From positions 122,869 through 186,868 of the forward strand of contig JAOPHQ010002312.1 in the NCBI GenBank assembly GCA_030340625.1: 64,000 bases of DNA. The letters are read 5' to 3'. Positions within the stretch are counted from its first letter, which is position 1. Each line of letters begins with the position of its first letter. The position numbers and the translations under genes are program-made. Below, in pieces: positions 37,150-49,699 of this stretch. The stretch is from Merluccius polli. Its lineage: Eukaryota; Chordata; Actinopteri; Gadiformes; Merlucciidae. The notes under the pieces are model-generated. The model was not told where the DNA came from, did not search any database, and saw nothing but the letters and a program-made list of their open reading frames with translations.

Positions 37150-37318
37150 CACACACACAGATGCAGACGCACACACACATGCAGATGTGCACACACACAC
37201 ACGCACACATGCAGATGTGCACACACACACACACGCACACATGCAGATGCGTGCACACAAGCACACATGCAGACGCACACAGACGAACACATACACACAC
37301 AGACGAACACACACACGC
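37150..37318. repeat. AC-rich minisatellite, unit about 31 bp
   Basis: The core CACACATGCAGATGTGCACA recurs about four times separated by (AC)n, decaying towards ACACAGACGAAC units at the right end. Threonine/histidine-rich frames on this strand are artefacts. Confidence 0.8.
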
Positions 37319-37548
37319 GTTCCTGGCCCCCACGCCTTCGCAAAGCACCGCCTCTCCCTGAGGGGCTCCACTGAGCATGTCACACTCTGCTGTAGCTTCT
37401 TCCTGTTGGCGGTAACACACCATAGCCGGGGTGGATGGCGGTGAGTAAATTAGGGCCTCACATAACAAACAGCAACAACAACGACGTGGTGTGATCTGAT
37501 GAAAGTCATTATGTATTCATTTATTTTCTGTTGCTCTGTTGCTGAGTG

Positions 37549-37551
<3 letters not shown>

Positions 37552-37579
<28 letters not shown>
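37552..37579. repeat. (GT)14 microsatellite
   Basis: This is a perfect GT run. Confidence 0.95.
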
Positions 37580-37589
37580 ATGCCTGTGA

Positions 37590-39220
37590 GAGAGGCAGTG
37601 GGGTTTCAGATTAACAATGTTGTCAAATGAAAAGAAAAAAAAAAAAAAGGAAAAAATGTCAAAGCGAGAACCTGAGGGTAGGTCTGAATTTTGCCCTCTT
37701 GTAACGGGAATAGACAAGACGTCTGATTATCTCCAATTAGAAATGATTAAGCACCTACTTGCTTTGGTCAATGGCCATTGATTAAGAGGAAATGCTGATG
37801 CGGAGCGCGTGGCCCAAGACTGGGTTCATTCCAAAGTGCTTCAAAATTTCTCATTTCAAATCAGAGAAGGTGCCCATTGACTAGATTTTAAATCATTAAC
37901 GCCATCCACTTCTAATCACTAATTGGCGGCGGGAGGGGGGGTTGATAAAAACTAGGAATAAAGTCTAAATACCATGAACACTTCCATGTAGACAAATGAA
38001 CCGTCAATACTGTCAATATAAATGTACAAATGTTTCAATACAAAAAGAGGCCTACATCCTTACATACGTGAATTCAACTGAATGTGGATGGAACAACAGT
38101 GGATGTGGAGAGTGGATGACGGACTTAAACTTAGAATAGACTCTGAATGCCAAGGCGCGGCGAAAGGTTGATAACACAATGTCCTCAAACGCCTCACTGT
38201 TCTTATGCCTTTTTTTCTACACTGCAATTATACATTTCTCTAAGCAGTCACATTTTCTTGGAAACGGGAGTGCTGCTGTTGCTGCCGCATCGCTCCACAT
38301 TGCCATCCGCGATCCAGAGGGCATGTGCATGGCTTCATAGCTAATCAGGTATGGTAACCATGGAAACTGAGGTAAAGGAACGTCATGTCTCATCTCGCAC
38401 TGCCTGCAAACTACATGGCCACAGGGGTTATGGCCCACATACGGCACCTGTAATCCCCATAACACTGCCTCTCTCCACCAGCAACTATATATTTCCTCAT
38501 AGCGGTCCTATTAGTTCAAATGTCTGCCCAGTCCTACTCGACACACAACTAGGACACAACCAGGCGCAATATACCATAAAAAGTACTATGGGTGATTCGA
38601 AGCCTGCGTGCGATATGTTGGCTAGACTAGATACAAATTAAATAAAAGGCCTATACAACTGAACGCTATGAGTCAAGCAAATATGCTTTTAGGTTAAGCT
38701 TGGTTTTGGCTAAAATACTGTAGTTTAGAAATTCTTCATTCTGAGAAACTCAACAGCTTGGTCCATACATGGTTTAACCAACAACAATAAAAAACTGCAC
38801 AATTTTAAAAAAAGTATGAAACAGTAGGACAAACTAGAATTAGAAAATGGAATTAAAATATTGACTCTATTAGTCCAGTTAGCCGAGTTGTAGATCATAT
38901 TTCACATGTATTGTGCAAATGTGTAGGAGAAGTAACCTGAATATTTAACCTTCAGTTATTGTGACCATCTGGTGTATATTATGAGCTTATTCTGTAATGT
39001 CCTAATTAGCTCATAATATGTTATTGTTGAAAATGTGTTGTTTACCATCTCATGAGTAGTGGTAAAACAAAGATCAAAAACCTAATAAATAATAATTATA
39101 AACCAACCAGCTAAAACACGTTTTAAACAATACATTTCACGATAGCCATAACTTTTGTCCCAAATCATTTGAAACATAATAATCATAATAGAAATCCAGC
39201 CACAGTGTTGAATTGCTTAA
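37590..39220. other. Unique sequence with an X-box-like site
   Basis: No gene was recognised. GTAACCATGGAAAC at 38354-38367 matches the RFX consensus at all but one position. Confidence 0.45.
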
Positions 39221-39225
39221 TTATA

Positions 39226-39261
39226 CACTGCCATACGTATTATTTAAAACGTATGGCAGTG
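39226..39261. other. Perfect 13-bp hairpin
   Basis: CACTGCCATACGT at 39226-39238 is exactly complementary to ACGTATGGCAGTG at 39249-39261, with a 10-base A/T loop. A perfect stem this long is not expected by chance in 64 kb. It could be a very short palindromic element or part of a small RNA hairpin. Confidence 0.6.
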
Positions 39262-39269
39262 CCACTTCA

Positions 39270-40157
39270 CTTCCTATCCATCCCTAACTGAACCTCGCTC
39301 CCAGGAAGGGGGGGTTTCCAATGTGTGGGCAGTGGCGAGAGAGGATGAGCGCTCCGAGGGAGGGCTATCAGTTTCTGTTACATGTTTAGTGACGAGAGAG
39401 AGGGAGGCTGGAGGGAGGGACGTCCGACGGACGGTTTCAATATATGTTTCATTATATTGCTTCCTCAAATTCTCCGTCAAATAAAAGTCTTCTGTTCTTA
39501 TTCCTCTTGCCCCGGGGACTGTTAAATGTCCTTGCCATCGGTTATATTTCATGCTTTATTAATTTAAATGCTATTCAAGGCATCTCCATAAGCATCAGTG
39601 CACAATATAAACCCTCTAGGATGAATACTATCGTCATTTCCTCTCATCTTTAGGCAGGCTAAATGAAATGCTGGGTGGGCGTGTCACTTTGGCAGTGTAG
39701 CTGACTGAAACAAATCGCCTGTTCAACTCATGCCTGGTTTGTTATATTATAAGAACAAACATGTTATTTGCCATGTTTGATCATACCTTTGAATCAGCAG
39801 CGTCGGCCATGGCTTTGAAGGTTAACATGGATATGTGCATCGTCACCAACCATAGACAGTCCACAATGACCAAAAACAAAACCAGTGTTTATGTGGAAAA
39901 TTGAAAAATTGGAAATTGTATTTTGGTAGGAGGGACAGAGCTGACCTGGAAACCAGCCCATAATACTCAGCACGCTCTATAGGCCAAACCCTTACATTGA
40001 AATGTTACCCCACATGGTTCTCTACAGACCTGATTGATTTTAAATAGAAGGAAAAAGAATCCTTGTTTAGTTGATTGAGCAGTGAATGGTTCCCTCGTTT
40101 AAAAAAATCCCTCATTTAAATATGTTCAGTTTGAGTATGCATGTGTGCGTGTGTGTA
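39270..40157. other. Unique sequence, no gene seen
   Basis: Minus-strand frame 39274-39552 has no recognisable domain. Confidence 0.4.
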
Positions 40158-40414
<257 letters not shown>

Positions 40415-40419
40415 TATAT

Positions 40420-42340
40420 ACAATGTCCTCAATTATTACCTGTTATTCTTTTTGGCAGCCTTGAGGCTAATAACAACAATTAATTAAATTAAATGATTTT
40501 AATTTATTTTTTACCAGCTGCTCACTATAAACACACCATTTAGATCTGGTTTGAAAACACAATCCGTCTCTGAATATAATTATTTAAAAAAAAATCTAAT
40601 CTAACATCTATAACAATCCTATTAAAGCAAGACAAGTAATTTGGGAGGTTGCAAGTCTTCCTCAAGAACAAACATGACAAGTGTGGTGGCATGATACGTT
40701 AAGGAGAGCCTGGAGAGTATCTTCTTTTTTTTGCCGAGTAATGGGCTTGTCTAGCATCTTCCAGGCAGGAGGCTACGGAGACATGTTGTTTTAGGGCAAT
40801 TGTGTTTGCAGCATGCTGCGTACGTACGCCAGTTAATTGTATGCTGTAGATAAGGAAAAGAGGGCGAAAAAACTGTAGTGGAGTGTTTTGTTTTTTCCCC
40901 AGGAAACCAGTTTTATTGCAAATGTAATCATCATACTTTAGCGATTGTTGGTGGCCGGGGTGCAGTGGTGATGCAGACATGAAGGTGAGGGCGGTTGACC
41001 TTGGGAGATCGAGGCAGATTGTCCTTCGAGGTGTTTATTCACACCTCGCTTTGCTTTCCAAACTAACTGACATGTGTAGATAGAGGCTGCCTGGCCGCCC
41101 GCCACGTCTCTAGCTGTATCGCAATATCACACTGATTAGAATGCACATATACGTCAGGAAATTATTATTATGGCAATTACTCATCAGACAGAGAGAGTCA
41201 AAGGCCATGAACAACACTACAGACTAACAAAAATAATGTATTTCATGCCAATCATTGTACAACCTCGGCTGCAAATTGCAATTGACTTTTCTCGGGTCTG
41301 GCAATAGTTTTAGCAAAGGGAAATACTGAAAGCATAATAGAAAACAAACAATGGATTAAGCTGAAACACTAGAGTCCTGCTCCCGGAGCTGCAAACGCAG
41401 TTTTTTAACAGTGCTTCAATAATGTCTGTTCTAATTCCAATACACACTTGACAATGAACACATTTCAGGGTATACAAGATATTTTTATTTTAAAAATGAC
41501 ACAAACATTTGCACTTGACACACTATTTTGTCACAATGTTTGAACATTACTGCCTTTCAACAGGTCTCGAGTGTCAAATGTAATTTAACTCGTCTGTGTC
41601 GCTGTTGTTTTGTTTGCGTTCTCCTCATCTCCTCATCATCTGGGTTCACACGCTACAGTGACGTTCCCATCATTTTCTTTGCAGGGGAAGGGGGTTTGGT
41701 GGCAATTAAAATTGTCATGGGTGGAGCATAAAGAATTGGATGTAAATCACTAAGACAGGACCATGGAAAGAAGTGAAGATTGAACTAAATGAGTTTTGGC
41801 CAAGGTGGCTCTTCTTAATTGTATCTGTGTGCGGGAAGTATATGGGGCCTACAGCTGGTGAAGTGCCAAGTAGCTAGTATCAATTAGCATGCAATATCAA
41901 TTAGTGAGCAATCTCACAGCACATTAGTGTAGATAATGATTTGACCCCTCTTACGACCCCTCAATTTCACTAGTGCACCCTCCTTGAATATTTACTTAAA
42001 ACACTGTACCACTGAGGACAAATAGAGAGGAAAAAACGTAGCAGAAACTGAGTTTGTGAGATGTTTGCGAAAACAGAATGGTAAAATGCTTGAATTATTA
42101 AAGTTTCTCGAGTTAAGAATTCAAAATGCAGGTATTGTGGTAATGTACTGTGCTGCCCCATACATGAGTGTGAGCATCATGTTTTAACCTACTGCAGCTC
42201 TTGCCTGGGTCCTTATAACCTCTGAAGTCTATAAATGATCCATGCTCTGTATTCGCTGAGGTACAGGGACCAGGGCAACCGATAACTTACACCAATAAAC
42301 TTAATAGGGGGGTGTAGACAAGGCTTAGTCACTGCAAACC
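40420..42340. other. Unique AT-rich sequence, no gene seen
   Basis: No frame with a recognisable domain and no repeat family were found. Confidence 0.5.
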
Positions 42341-42359
42341 AAAGAAAAATATTGTTTTA

Positions 42360-42386
42360 TTGTTTGTGGGTCAAACCCACAAACAA
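42360..42386. other. Perfect 12-bp hairpin with 3-base loop
   Basis: TTGTTTGTGGGT at 42360-42371 is exactly complementary to ACCCACAAACAA at 42375-42386, separated by CAA. The very short loop makes it a near-perfect palindrome. Confidence 0.55.
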
Positions 42387-42389
42387 ATC

Positions 42390-43067
42390 CATAGCAAGAA
42401 AATTACGCAACATGAGTCAAGAAGGTTTTGTATTTTTAAGTTTTGGGAATTTGGGGATAATCATAACATTTTTTTTTTTTTTTGACTCCTAGATCAATAA
42501 AATATGCAAAATAAAACTTTCACTTTTTAAGTTGAAAAACGTGTTTTTTCCTGCTTTTGCAGTGTTAGCATCTGTTGCCAGGGCTAACATTAAACTGCCA
42601 CTTTGTTATTTTGCCAAAGACTGCCTGAGGATGGAAGTGGGCATTGATTTTCTTTACAATTGATTTTCTACACAACTTTGACACAACGGGGCAATCAAAT
42701 CGAGTTAGTGAACGAGACGTATGGCCATAGTACAAGCAGGGGACAACAATGTACATAAAAAACAAACTTCTCGCCAGGTACAGTACAGTGTGTGTGTGTG
42801 GGTTTGCTGCATATCTTCTGCAGCTAGATTTCCTAATGCGATTTCCCGGCCACTTCCCGAGATTTCCTGACATCGGTCATACCAGACCAAATGAGTTTGC
42901 AACAGCAGGAACGCTGGGTTTATTAAATTATGGATGGATGGGCTTCCTTGTTTATGAGGCGTACAAGCACTATACTGACTCTTATTTCCCCTGGAAAGAA
43001 AGGTGTCTTCATCAAACATTTATAAAAAAAGCAACACAGGTTTAAGGACATTTCTACATTCGGACCT

Positions 43068-43069
<2 letters not shown>
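42390..43069. other. Unique sequence, no gene seen
   Basis: A T15 run lies at 42469-42483. Frames on both strands at 42565-43045 overlap each other and have no recognisable domain. Confidence 0.4.

Positions 43070-43129
<60 letters not shown>
43070..43129. repeat. (TG)30 microsatellite
   Basis: This is a perfect 60-base array. Confidence 0.97.
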
Positions 43130-43130
<1 letters not shown>

Positions 43131-43580
43131 AAGCACATAATATCTAATAGATAACATTTGATATGAAAGCAAGGAAACAATGAAAGACCATGGCGGCCAT
43201 ACAAGAAAGAAATGTCTTGTTGGATGTTTTATTTATACCTCGAAAAGCCCTCGGAGTTAAAGTCCTTTGATGCATCGTAACGTACAGTACAGTGTAATAG
43301 TTTCTTTGCTTTGTCTTAAATCTGGCACCAAAACATCGCAGAACAGAGGACTTCACAGCTCGAACACGGTAAAAGTGGGAGTTGCTAAAAAAAAAAATGT
43401 TAGCATTTGTTCTTGAAGTTTGATTGATTCTTTATTTTCCCCAGGTAGAGGATGTAGAGGTTTGTTCGTACACAGGTACTCAAACGTCAGGACCGTCAGC
43501 ATCGTTGATTAAACATCCTCATACACACGCTGGCACAATTTCTCTGTACGTCTCATATTTCTCCTGTTTCCTCTCTCACA

Positions 43581-43582
<2 letters not shown>

Positions 43583-43643
<61 letters not shown>
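43583..43643. repeat. (TA)30 microsatellite
   Basis: This is a perfect TA array of about 60 bases. Confidence 0.97.
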
Positions 43644-43645
<2 letters not shown>

Positions 43646-43649
43646 TGCT

Positions 43650-44929
43650 CTGTCACATCATTGTGGAGATTGACTGCTTGACTACAGATGATGTGGAGTG
43701 GCGAGAAAATAGCTGAAGGTATGGTACCTGAGCAGGCTGCTAATGCCATAGCTGACGTTTTAGCATTGACGTGACAACAGGATAGGTAGGAAAGTCAAGT
43801 AACCAAAGGCTAACAGCTCCACTGAAGAAAAGTTTTGTCATTCAAAATCAGCAGTATAGTAGCGAAGATTGAATCGCAGCCAAGCGAATCTCCATTGTAG
43901 CTAATTGAAAGTGTTTTTTGACCTACATTTCAATGCCTACATGAACATGCAATGAAAATGAATGAAAACATGATTGTGCTATATGTTAACACAATGATAA
44001 ATAATAGTACAAGTCAATCCATCATCAAATGCATCCAATGTAGTAAATAAAGTATGAGTCCAGGGCAAGTTGTAAAAATAAATAAATCTAATATTACATT
44101 TCTAGCACGTTGTATTATTCCTATCATCCCACCAAGGTCTCGGTAAATAACTCAACTGTAATGAAACACTTTGTTTTGGCAAATCCCTACACTGTGGGGC
44201 CCCTGGGTTTACTAAATGCATGCTCCTCGTATAGGTTTTTATATAAAAACATTTCAGTTAAAAGTCAAACTTTTCAAGTCAGGTGACAATAGGCCCCTAT
44301 TCTATAATTTTAAAACTACTTGTATCCCCACTGTGTGAAAATCTCTCTCTCTCTTTTTCTCTCTCTCTCGCTCTCTCTCTGCATGTGAAAATTTGCTTTA
44401 GAAATATCATTGTAGCATTTTTTGTCTGGGCTGATAATGAACAAGAAGCTGCATCTCCTCGACTACAAAATAGCTCCCTCTTGCTATTACACCGTCGTGC
44501 TTGTGGCCTATTCCATCTACATTCAGGGTAGATGGCTCTAATGACTGGTATTCAGGTACGTAGTTCACTCCATCAGGCATAATGAATTGCTGTTCCCGTT
44601 TAAAGAGTATTTGTCTGCTACTACTTAATGCTTCTCGCCGTTTTTATTGAGCAGTACCATTATCGGAATAGGCCTATTTCCCAATAGTACGATTTAATAA
44701 AAAACTTTTCTTGTCATCTATGCTTTTTGTGTGTTTGTACATGTGTGCAGTCTCAAACATTATTACAGGGAAAGTGAGGGCCACTAAGAAAGCATGAGGC
44801 ACCACATAAGCTCGAGGTAAATTCATGTAAATCGCTAATGTTAATCAGATTGTTCTCATTTCCAACCTGTGCTCAAAAGGTAGTCTCAGTGTCCATAGCA
44901 ACAGTAGCTATACATGTAGCAGTATGATA
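43650..44929. other. Unique AT-rich sequence with a (TC)n run
   Basis: A TC run lies at about 44341-44382. No gene was recognised. Confidence 0.5.
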
Positions 44930-46472
44930 TGCCACTGCCCAGAAGGCAGGTGAGCCTGCTGCCTTGCACCCTATCTGGCTCGTTGGCCAATCATTGCATG
45001 AGACGAAGGGATAAAAGGAGGCTGTGCCCCTCCCTCGGACTCTCACCTCCTGGCTCGAAGGCCCGCCCATTTCCTGGCCGCGCACTTCCTGCTCCGCTCC
45101 CGTGGAGGTGGACCCCTGGGGTTGAGGTGGTTGCTGTCCTGCTTCAATTAGTAGGGATGACTACAGAACATAGGTATACACACCACAGGTACTACTCTGG
45201 CCATAGCCTGTTAGCTCAGGTGCTAAATAGTTCTTTTGTTTGTTTCCTTAGCAGACCCTGAACGCGTCACTGGGAAAATAGGCGAGGCTCCGCTTGCCAC
45301 TGCTCCGAGCGGACCCTCCTCGCTCTTCCCCTCGGGTAGACGCCGCTGGTCGGGACCAGCTCAACCCTCCGGACGTTTAGAATAGGTACAGGAACACTGC
45401 TGCTTCGCCGACCCCTTTGTGTACGGCGGCGGTTTTATTTAGGACTATCCGTGGTCTGGCCGCGCTACAACAGACTATTGCTGGCCGCGCTTGATGCTTC
45501 TGCCTCCCTGTGCTGCTGCATGCCTCTCTGCTGTTACCATTATTCTGCTTAACTGTCTCCCGCCAGTAACTATTCGCCCCCCTGGGTTGCCGCGGACTGG
45601 TATCCCTCCCCATAACCGGCGTTACAGACATTCGCCCGGTCAAATTGGCCGTGTGTGCTGGGTGCGAGGGTGTGAACTAGGACGGCATGAATGATTACAC
45701 CTGGTAACTGGCGTAGGTGAGCGTGTGAGTGTGTGTGCGTGGGGGGGGGGGGTTTAGCGGGTCAGGCAATCTTATTTATTTTCTTTTTGTCTTTTCTTTT
45801 TCTTAACATATATATATATATTAGTTCTTATTGTCTCGAAATAGTTAAACTGTTAATTTGTTGGTTTAGCATCTCTGGCCAGAGACCCTTTTTCTATTTT
45901 CCCTTTTGGATTTCTTTGTTTTGTTTGAAGTAACTGGGTATTACTTGGATATAATTCTGGTCGCCCTTTAATCTTTGTTGAATTTTAGCCTTAGGTTGTG
46001 CAGTAATACTTCTTTTCTCTTTTGGGTTGTTTTATTTTGATGCCTGCATTTTACCTATTTGTATTATTGTGCAGTTTGAGTGTGTTTTTTTGTATTTGAC
46101 TAATTGTGCCCCTTTTCCCCCTCTGGTTGCTGAGAGCCAGCGGTGGTGGTGGTGGTGTCCCGGGTGTCGGTTCCCCTTGGTGTGCTGTGGTCCTGGGTGC
46201 AGGTTTTCTTTGCTGTTTTCATTTATTTTGGATTCCCCTCCCCCTGTTTACCCCGCACCTCCGTCTGGCCTCAGTTGCCATAGAGGGGCCAGCAATTTAG
46301 TCTTTTGAAAATATTATATTGACAATAATTGTTTATTAAATAAATACTTGATGTTTGTTAAACTGGTGAACCACGTCTCTTGCCCTTCCTTAGTGTAACG
46401 TACCTGTGTGCCTTTCGCTTCTCAAAATACTGAAAAATTCCCTGGGTAAAATTCCCAGGGTGGCGTTGTCGG
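44930..46472 (+). mobile_element. Candidate long LTR (promoter, polyadenylation signal, possible primer site)
   Basis: A GGCCAATCA (CCAAT) word at about 44985 is followed about 25 bases later by GGATAAAAGG, a TATA-like box near 45010, then by about 700 GC-rich bases unlike the AT-rich flanks. A T-rich stretch follows to 46.3 kb, then an AATAAA signal near 46338. CCCTGGG/CCCAGGG arms at 46440-46460 are followed directly by TGGCGTTGTCGG at 46461-46472, similar in form to TGGCG-type retrotransposon primer sites. No matching second LTR, clear TG...CA boundary or target duplication was found, so the extent is approximate. A host promoter with first exon is the main alternative. Confidence 0.35.
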
Positions 46473-46474
46473 TC

Positions 46475-48390
46475 TTAATTTCTCCCTCGTATTGCCACAT
46501 ACAGTTGAATAGTAACCTAGCACACATATTGTTGACACACATACATTCATAAATTCAAGGCTTTATATATTTATAGACGCCAATTTAATGTGATGCTCTC
46601 CACACACTACATAGCATGTGATTTCAAATGCATCTTTATTGTGCCTATAATAAAACTGACACATCAGCTTTTATAAATGTTTATATATACTGTATATAAA
46701 ATGATTTATATATCTCACAACTTTTTTTAAATAATTAAAGTTAATTTAAGTCTTGACAACACTTTCTTCAGATCACCTTTAAAACTACAAATGTACCACT
46801 TGAGATGAAAGCATGCTCTTTTCATTTGGTTGCATCACTTTACCTGACAGCTCATTTTAGTACACTGGGTACCAAAAATGTTCCAGCTGCCTTGGCTTGC
46901 ACAAGCAAACAGCATGCCTAGCACAGGCCCCTAACCCAGGTAAAAAATAACTCATTAGTTCTAAAGTTTTACTTTGATAAGTTACCAACTAAATTAATTT
47001 AAAAGTGCATGCCAGTTACAAAACAGATTACAATCTAGTCCAAAATATATATGGTTTATCAGTGCAATCACTCCAGATCCAGTGGATGAGCTTTTAGTGC
47101 GTAAACCTAAAGCCTCTGGTAAGAACTGTGTGCAGTCTAATCTGTACAAAGCATACAGAGGTATTTTTACTCACCAAATATTAATAAAAACTCTTCACAA
47201 TAAGGTGACAAAAATATAGTGAGACATGAACATGTTATTTTAGGACCCTGGCCTGATAGTGATTGCTGGAGCTGCGTCCCTCATTTCCCTTCGACCACAA
47301 TCACTTATTGCAAATATTGCCTTAACTACTTCATGTAGTTTCATCCAGATTCCAGTGGTTCCCAACCTAGGTGTTGGTAATGATGTTACGTTCATGAATG
47401 ATCCGATTCTTTTCAATAGCTCGTTGGTACGAATAAAGGGAACCGAGTCATACTTGGTGAGAGCTGTTGTTTTTATCATTGTGCCCAAATTTTACTGCCT
47501 GCCTTAAATCCACTCCACTTAAGGTGAACAGTGAGAACCAGCCGACAACGTTCCAACGATATGACCAAGATAATAACGATAACGAATATAAAGTGTTGCA
47601 TGAATTGCATTCAACTTCATTTACATAACACATCTGGTAAATTCAAAGTAGTACATTCACTGACAAAGCAGAGGGATATGGTGTCACCTTGTCTAATATT
47701 TACAATGCAGATCATTGACATTAGGTCTGGCAAGGTCTGCTCAGATCCTGAAAGAGGATCTTACAGGCCATAAAACAAAGCCAATGGTTATGTTCTAGTT
47801 GTATGGTAAATGCCTTTTTATACACTTTTCCCTAAAGCTAAATTAAACAGTTTTTGTTTCCAGGATTAAATTTAGCCCAACAAGGTATGACAGAGAGAAG
47901 GAGAAGTAGGTGGAACGGTATAGAAATAAAATTGGTACATAAAACAATGTTGGTTAATAACCTGGTTGAAAAGGGTCGCTAACACTTACCATAAGATATA
48001 TAATAATAGTTGTAGGTGCCAGGTTAGTGTATATTAGCCATAATTAGTGTGGAGAATATTTTTTTCCACAGTTGTATGCAGGTGAAATGAAGGGAGGAAA
48101 TGTTTATCTAGCCAGGGAAGAGGACAACCAGAGGTTGTTTTAATTGCTGGGAGAGATATAATTACTTGTTGCTGTTGAAGAAGTTGTTGCCATTCAGTTG
48201 TTGCCATTCAGTTACACAAAATGAAAAGAAGGAAGACAATTGTCCAATAATTGTCAATTAAAGTAAGTTTAAGAGCACAGAAGTATTTAAAGGCAATACA
48301 TCAATGATGTAATATAACATGGGGTCTTGTGTCTTGTGAGACAGGCTCCAGGCTATGCTCCCTTACTTCTTTGGGAGGCTCTACCTGCTG
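46475..48390. other. Unique AT-rich sequence
   Basis: CAGTGGTTCCCAACCTA at 47354 resembles a hAT element end, but no partner end was found. Overlapping frames on both strands at 47240-47507 have no recognisable domain. A short tandem copy of GTTGTTGCCATTCA lies near 48187-48211. Confidence 0.45.
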
Positions 48391-48391
48391 T

Positions 48392-49042
48392 TGTTGACTG
48401 GAGAGGAGGTGTCTGATGTTACTGACTGGAGACTGGAGATGAGATGTCTGATGTACTGACTGGAGAGGAGGTGTCTGATGTTACTGACTGGAGAGGAGGT
48501 GTATGATGTTACTGACTGGAGAGGGGAGAAGGTATCTGATGTTACTGACTGGAGAGGAGAGAAGGTATCTGATGTTACTGACTGGAGAGGAGAGGAGAGG
48601 AGAGGAGATGTCTGATGTTACTGACTGGAGAGGAGAGAAGGTATCTGATGTTACTGACTGGAGAGGAGAGGACAGGAGAGGAGGTGTCTGATGTTACTGA
48701 CTGGAGAGGAGAAGAGGTGTCTGATGTTACTGACAGGAGACTGGACAGGAGAGGAGGTGTCTGATGTTACTGACTGGAGAGCAGAGGAGGTGTCTGATGT
48801 TACTGACTGGAGAGCAGAGGAGGTGTCTGGTGTTACTGACTGGAGAGGAGGTGTCTGGTGTTACTGACTGGAGATGGGGGGAGGAGGTGTCTGGTGTTAC
48901 TGACTGGAGAGGAGGTGTCTGATGTTACTGACTGGAGACTGGAGAGGAGAGGAGTTGTCTGATGTTACTGACTGGAGAGGAGAGGAAGTGTCTGATGTTA
49001 CTGACTGGAGAAGAAAGGAAGTGTCTGATGTTACTGACTGGC
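48392..49042. repeat. Minisatellite with about 19 copies of a 27-43 bp unit
   Basis: Each unit has the constant core TCTGATGTTACTGACTGGAG followed by a variable number of GAGGA words, so unit length changes by steps of about five bases. I count 19 cores plus one degenerate first copy. Most variation lies in the GAGGA part and a few units carry TCTGGTG instead of TCTGATG. The array ends about 37 bases from the stop of the ISL2EU-like transposase remnant. Confidence 0.95.
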
Positions 49043-49078
49043 TGCACCAGAAGTGAGAATATCAGGGTAGCTGTGTGC

Positions 49079-49640
49079 TCACTCTACCCAGTATTTGACC
49101 TCACTTTCAAGATCTAGGAGACCCTGGTAATTTTCCATCATGCAACAGCAGGACCACATCTGATTTACTGTTCCTGCCATGGTGAGGGAAACTGGTGAAT
49201 CCCAAATGTGCTTCTCCTTTATCCGCCTAATTGCTCGTTCAACGAGAATACAGAGTCTGGCTATGACCTGGGTCCTCTCGGTTTCCTTTCTGCTGAACTG
49301 GCTTTGGTGCTTGAAAGGTGGAATGATCAATTTGGCCTCAAGATCCTCCAATAGCTTTGCAATGACAAAGCCCTTATCTGCCATGATCTCATCCCCTGGC
49401 TCCAGTAGCTCCTCAGTAGCTCAAAATGTCTGACTGCCTTGTCAACTCGTTGTCAGAGATTGAGCCAGTGAATAATTGGCACAAAAAGGTGATTGCAACA
49501 CAGGGTGCGACTCCAATTGAAGCCTTGAAAGAGGTATAGCTCTTGTAGGTGATGACCCCCAATGACCCTCAGATTTAGGCTGTCCTGCTGGACTTTCACA
49601 GGCATTGTTTGTCTCACCTGCTCCCGCGTCGTCGAGATTT
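49079..49640 (-). pseudogene. ISL2EU-type DDE transposase, C-terminal remnant
   Basis: The minus-strand frame from 49384 to 49079 begins MADKGF and contains QSQFSRKETERTQVIARL, LVERAIRRIKEKHIWD and AGTVNQMW. This is the C-terminal half of the DDE_Tnp_4 nuclease as found in ISL2EU/IS4EU transposases of fish. D3 of MADKGF and E49 of VERAI fit the second and third catalytic residues. Further upstream, in another frame, the line continues as TYKSYTSFKASIGVAP and FTGSISDNELTRQSDIL. An 11-base tandem duplication (CAGTAGCTC repeated at 49403 and 49414) breaks the frame between the two parts. Above about 49580 the similarity fades. The N-terminal part and terminal repeats were not found. This is a dead copy. 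Confidence 0.82.
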
Positions 49641-49699
49641 GAACTGATGCCAATACAAGGTACAAGTAATTGGAAATTGAAATCGGACAATTTATCTTA

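Noticed and set aside
47354..47370. CAGTGGTTCCCAACCTA, a hAT-like terminus
   Set aside because: No partner end or 8-bp duplication was found within the neighbouring kilobases, so no element could be defined.
48392..49042. CRISPR-like repeat-spacer array
   Set aside because: The 20-base core is regular, but the intervals are short GAGGA variants, not unique spacers, and the host is a vertebrate.
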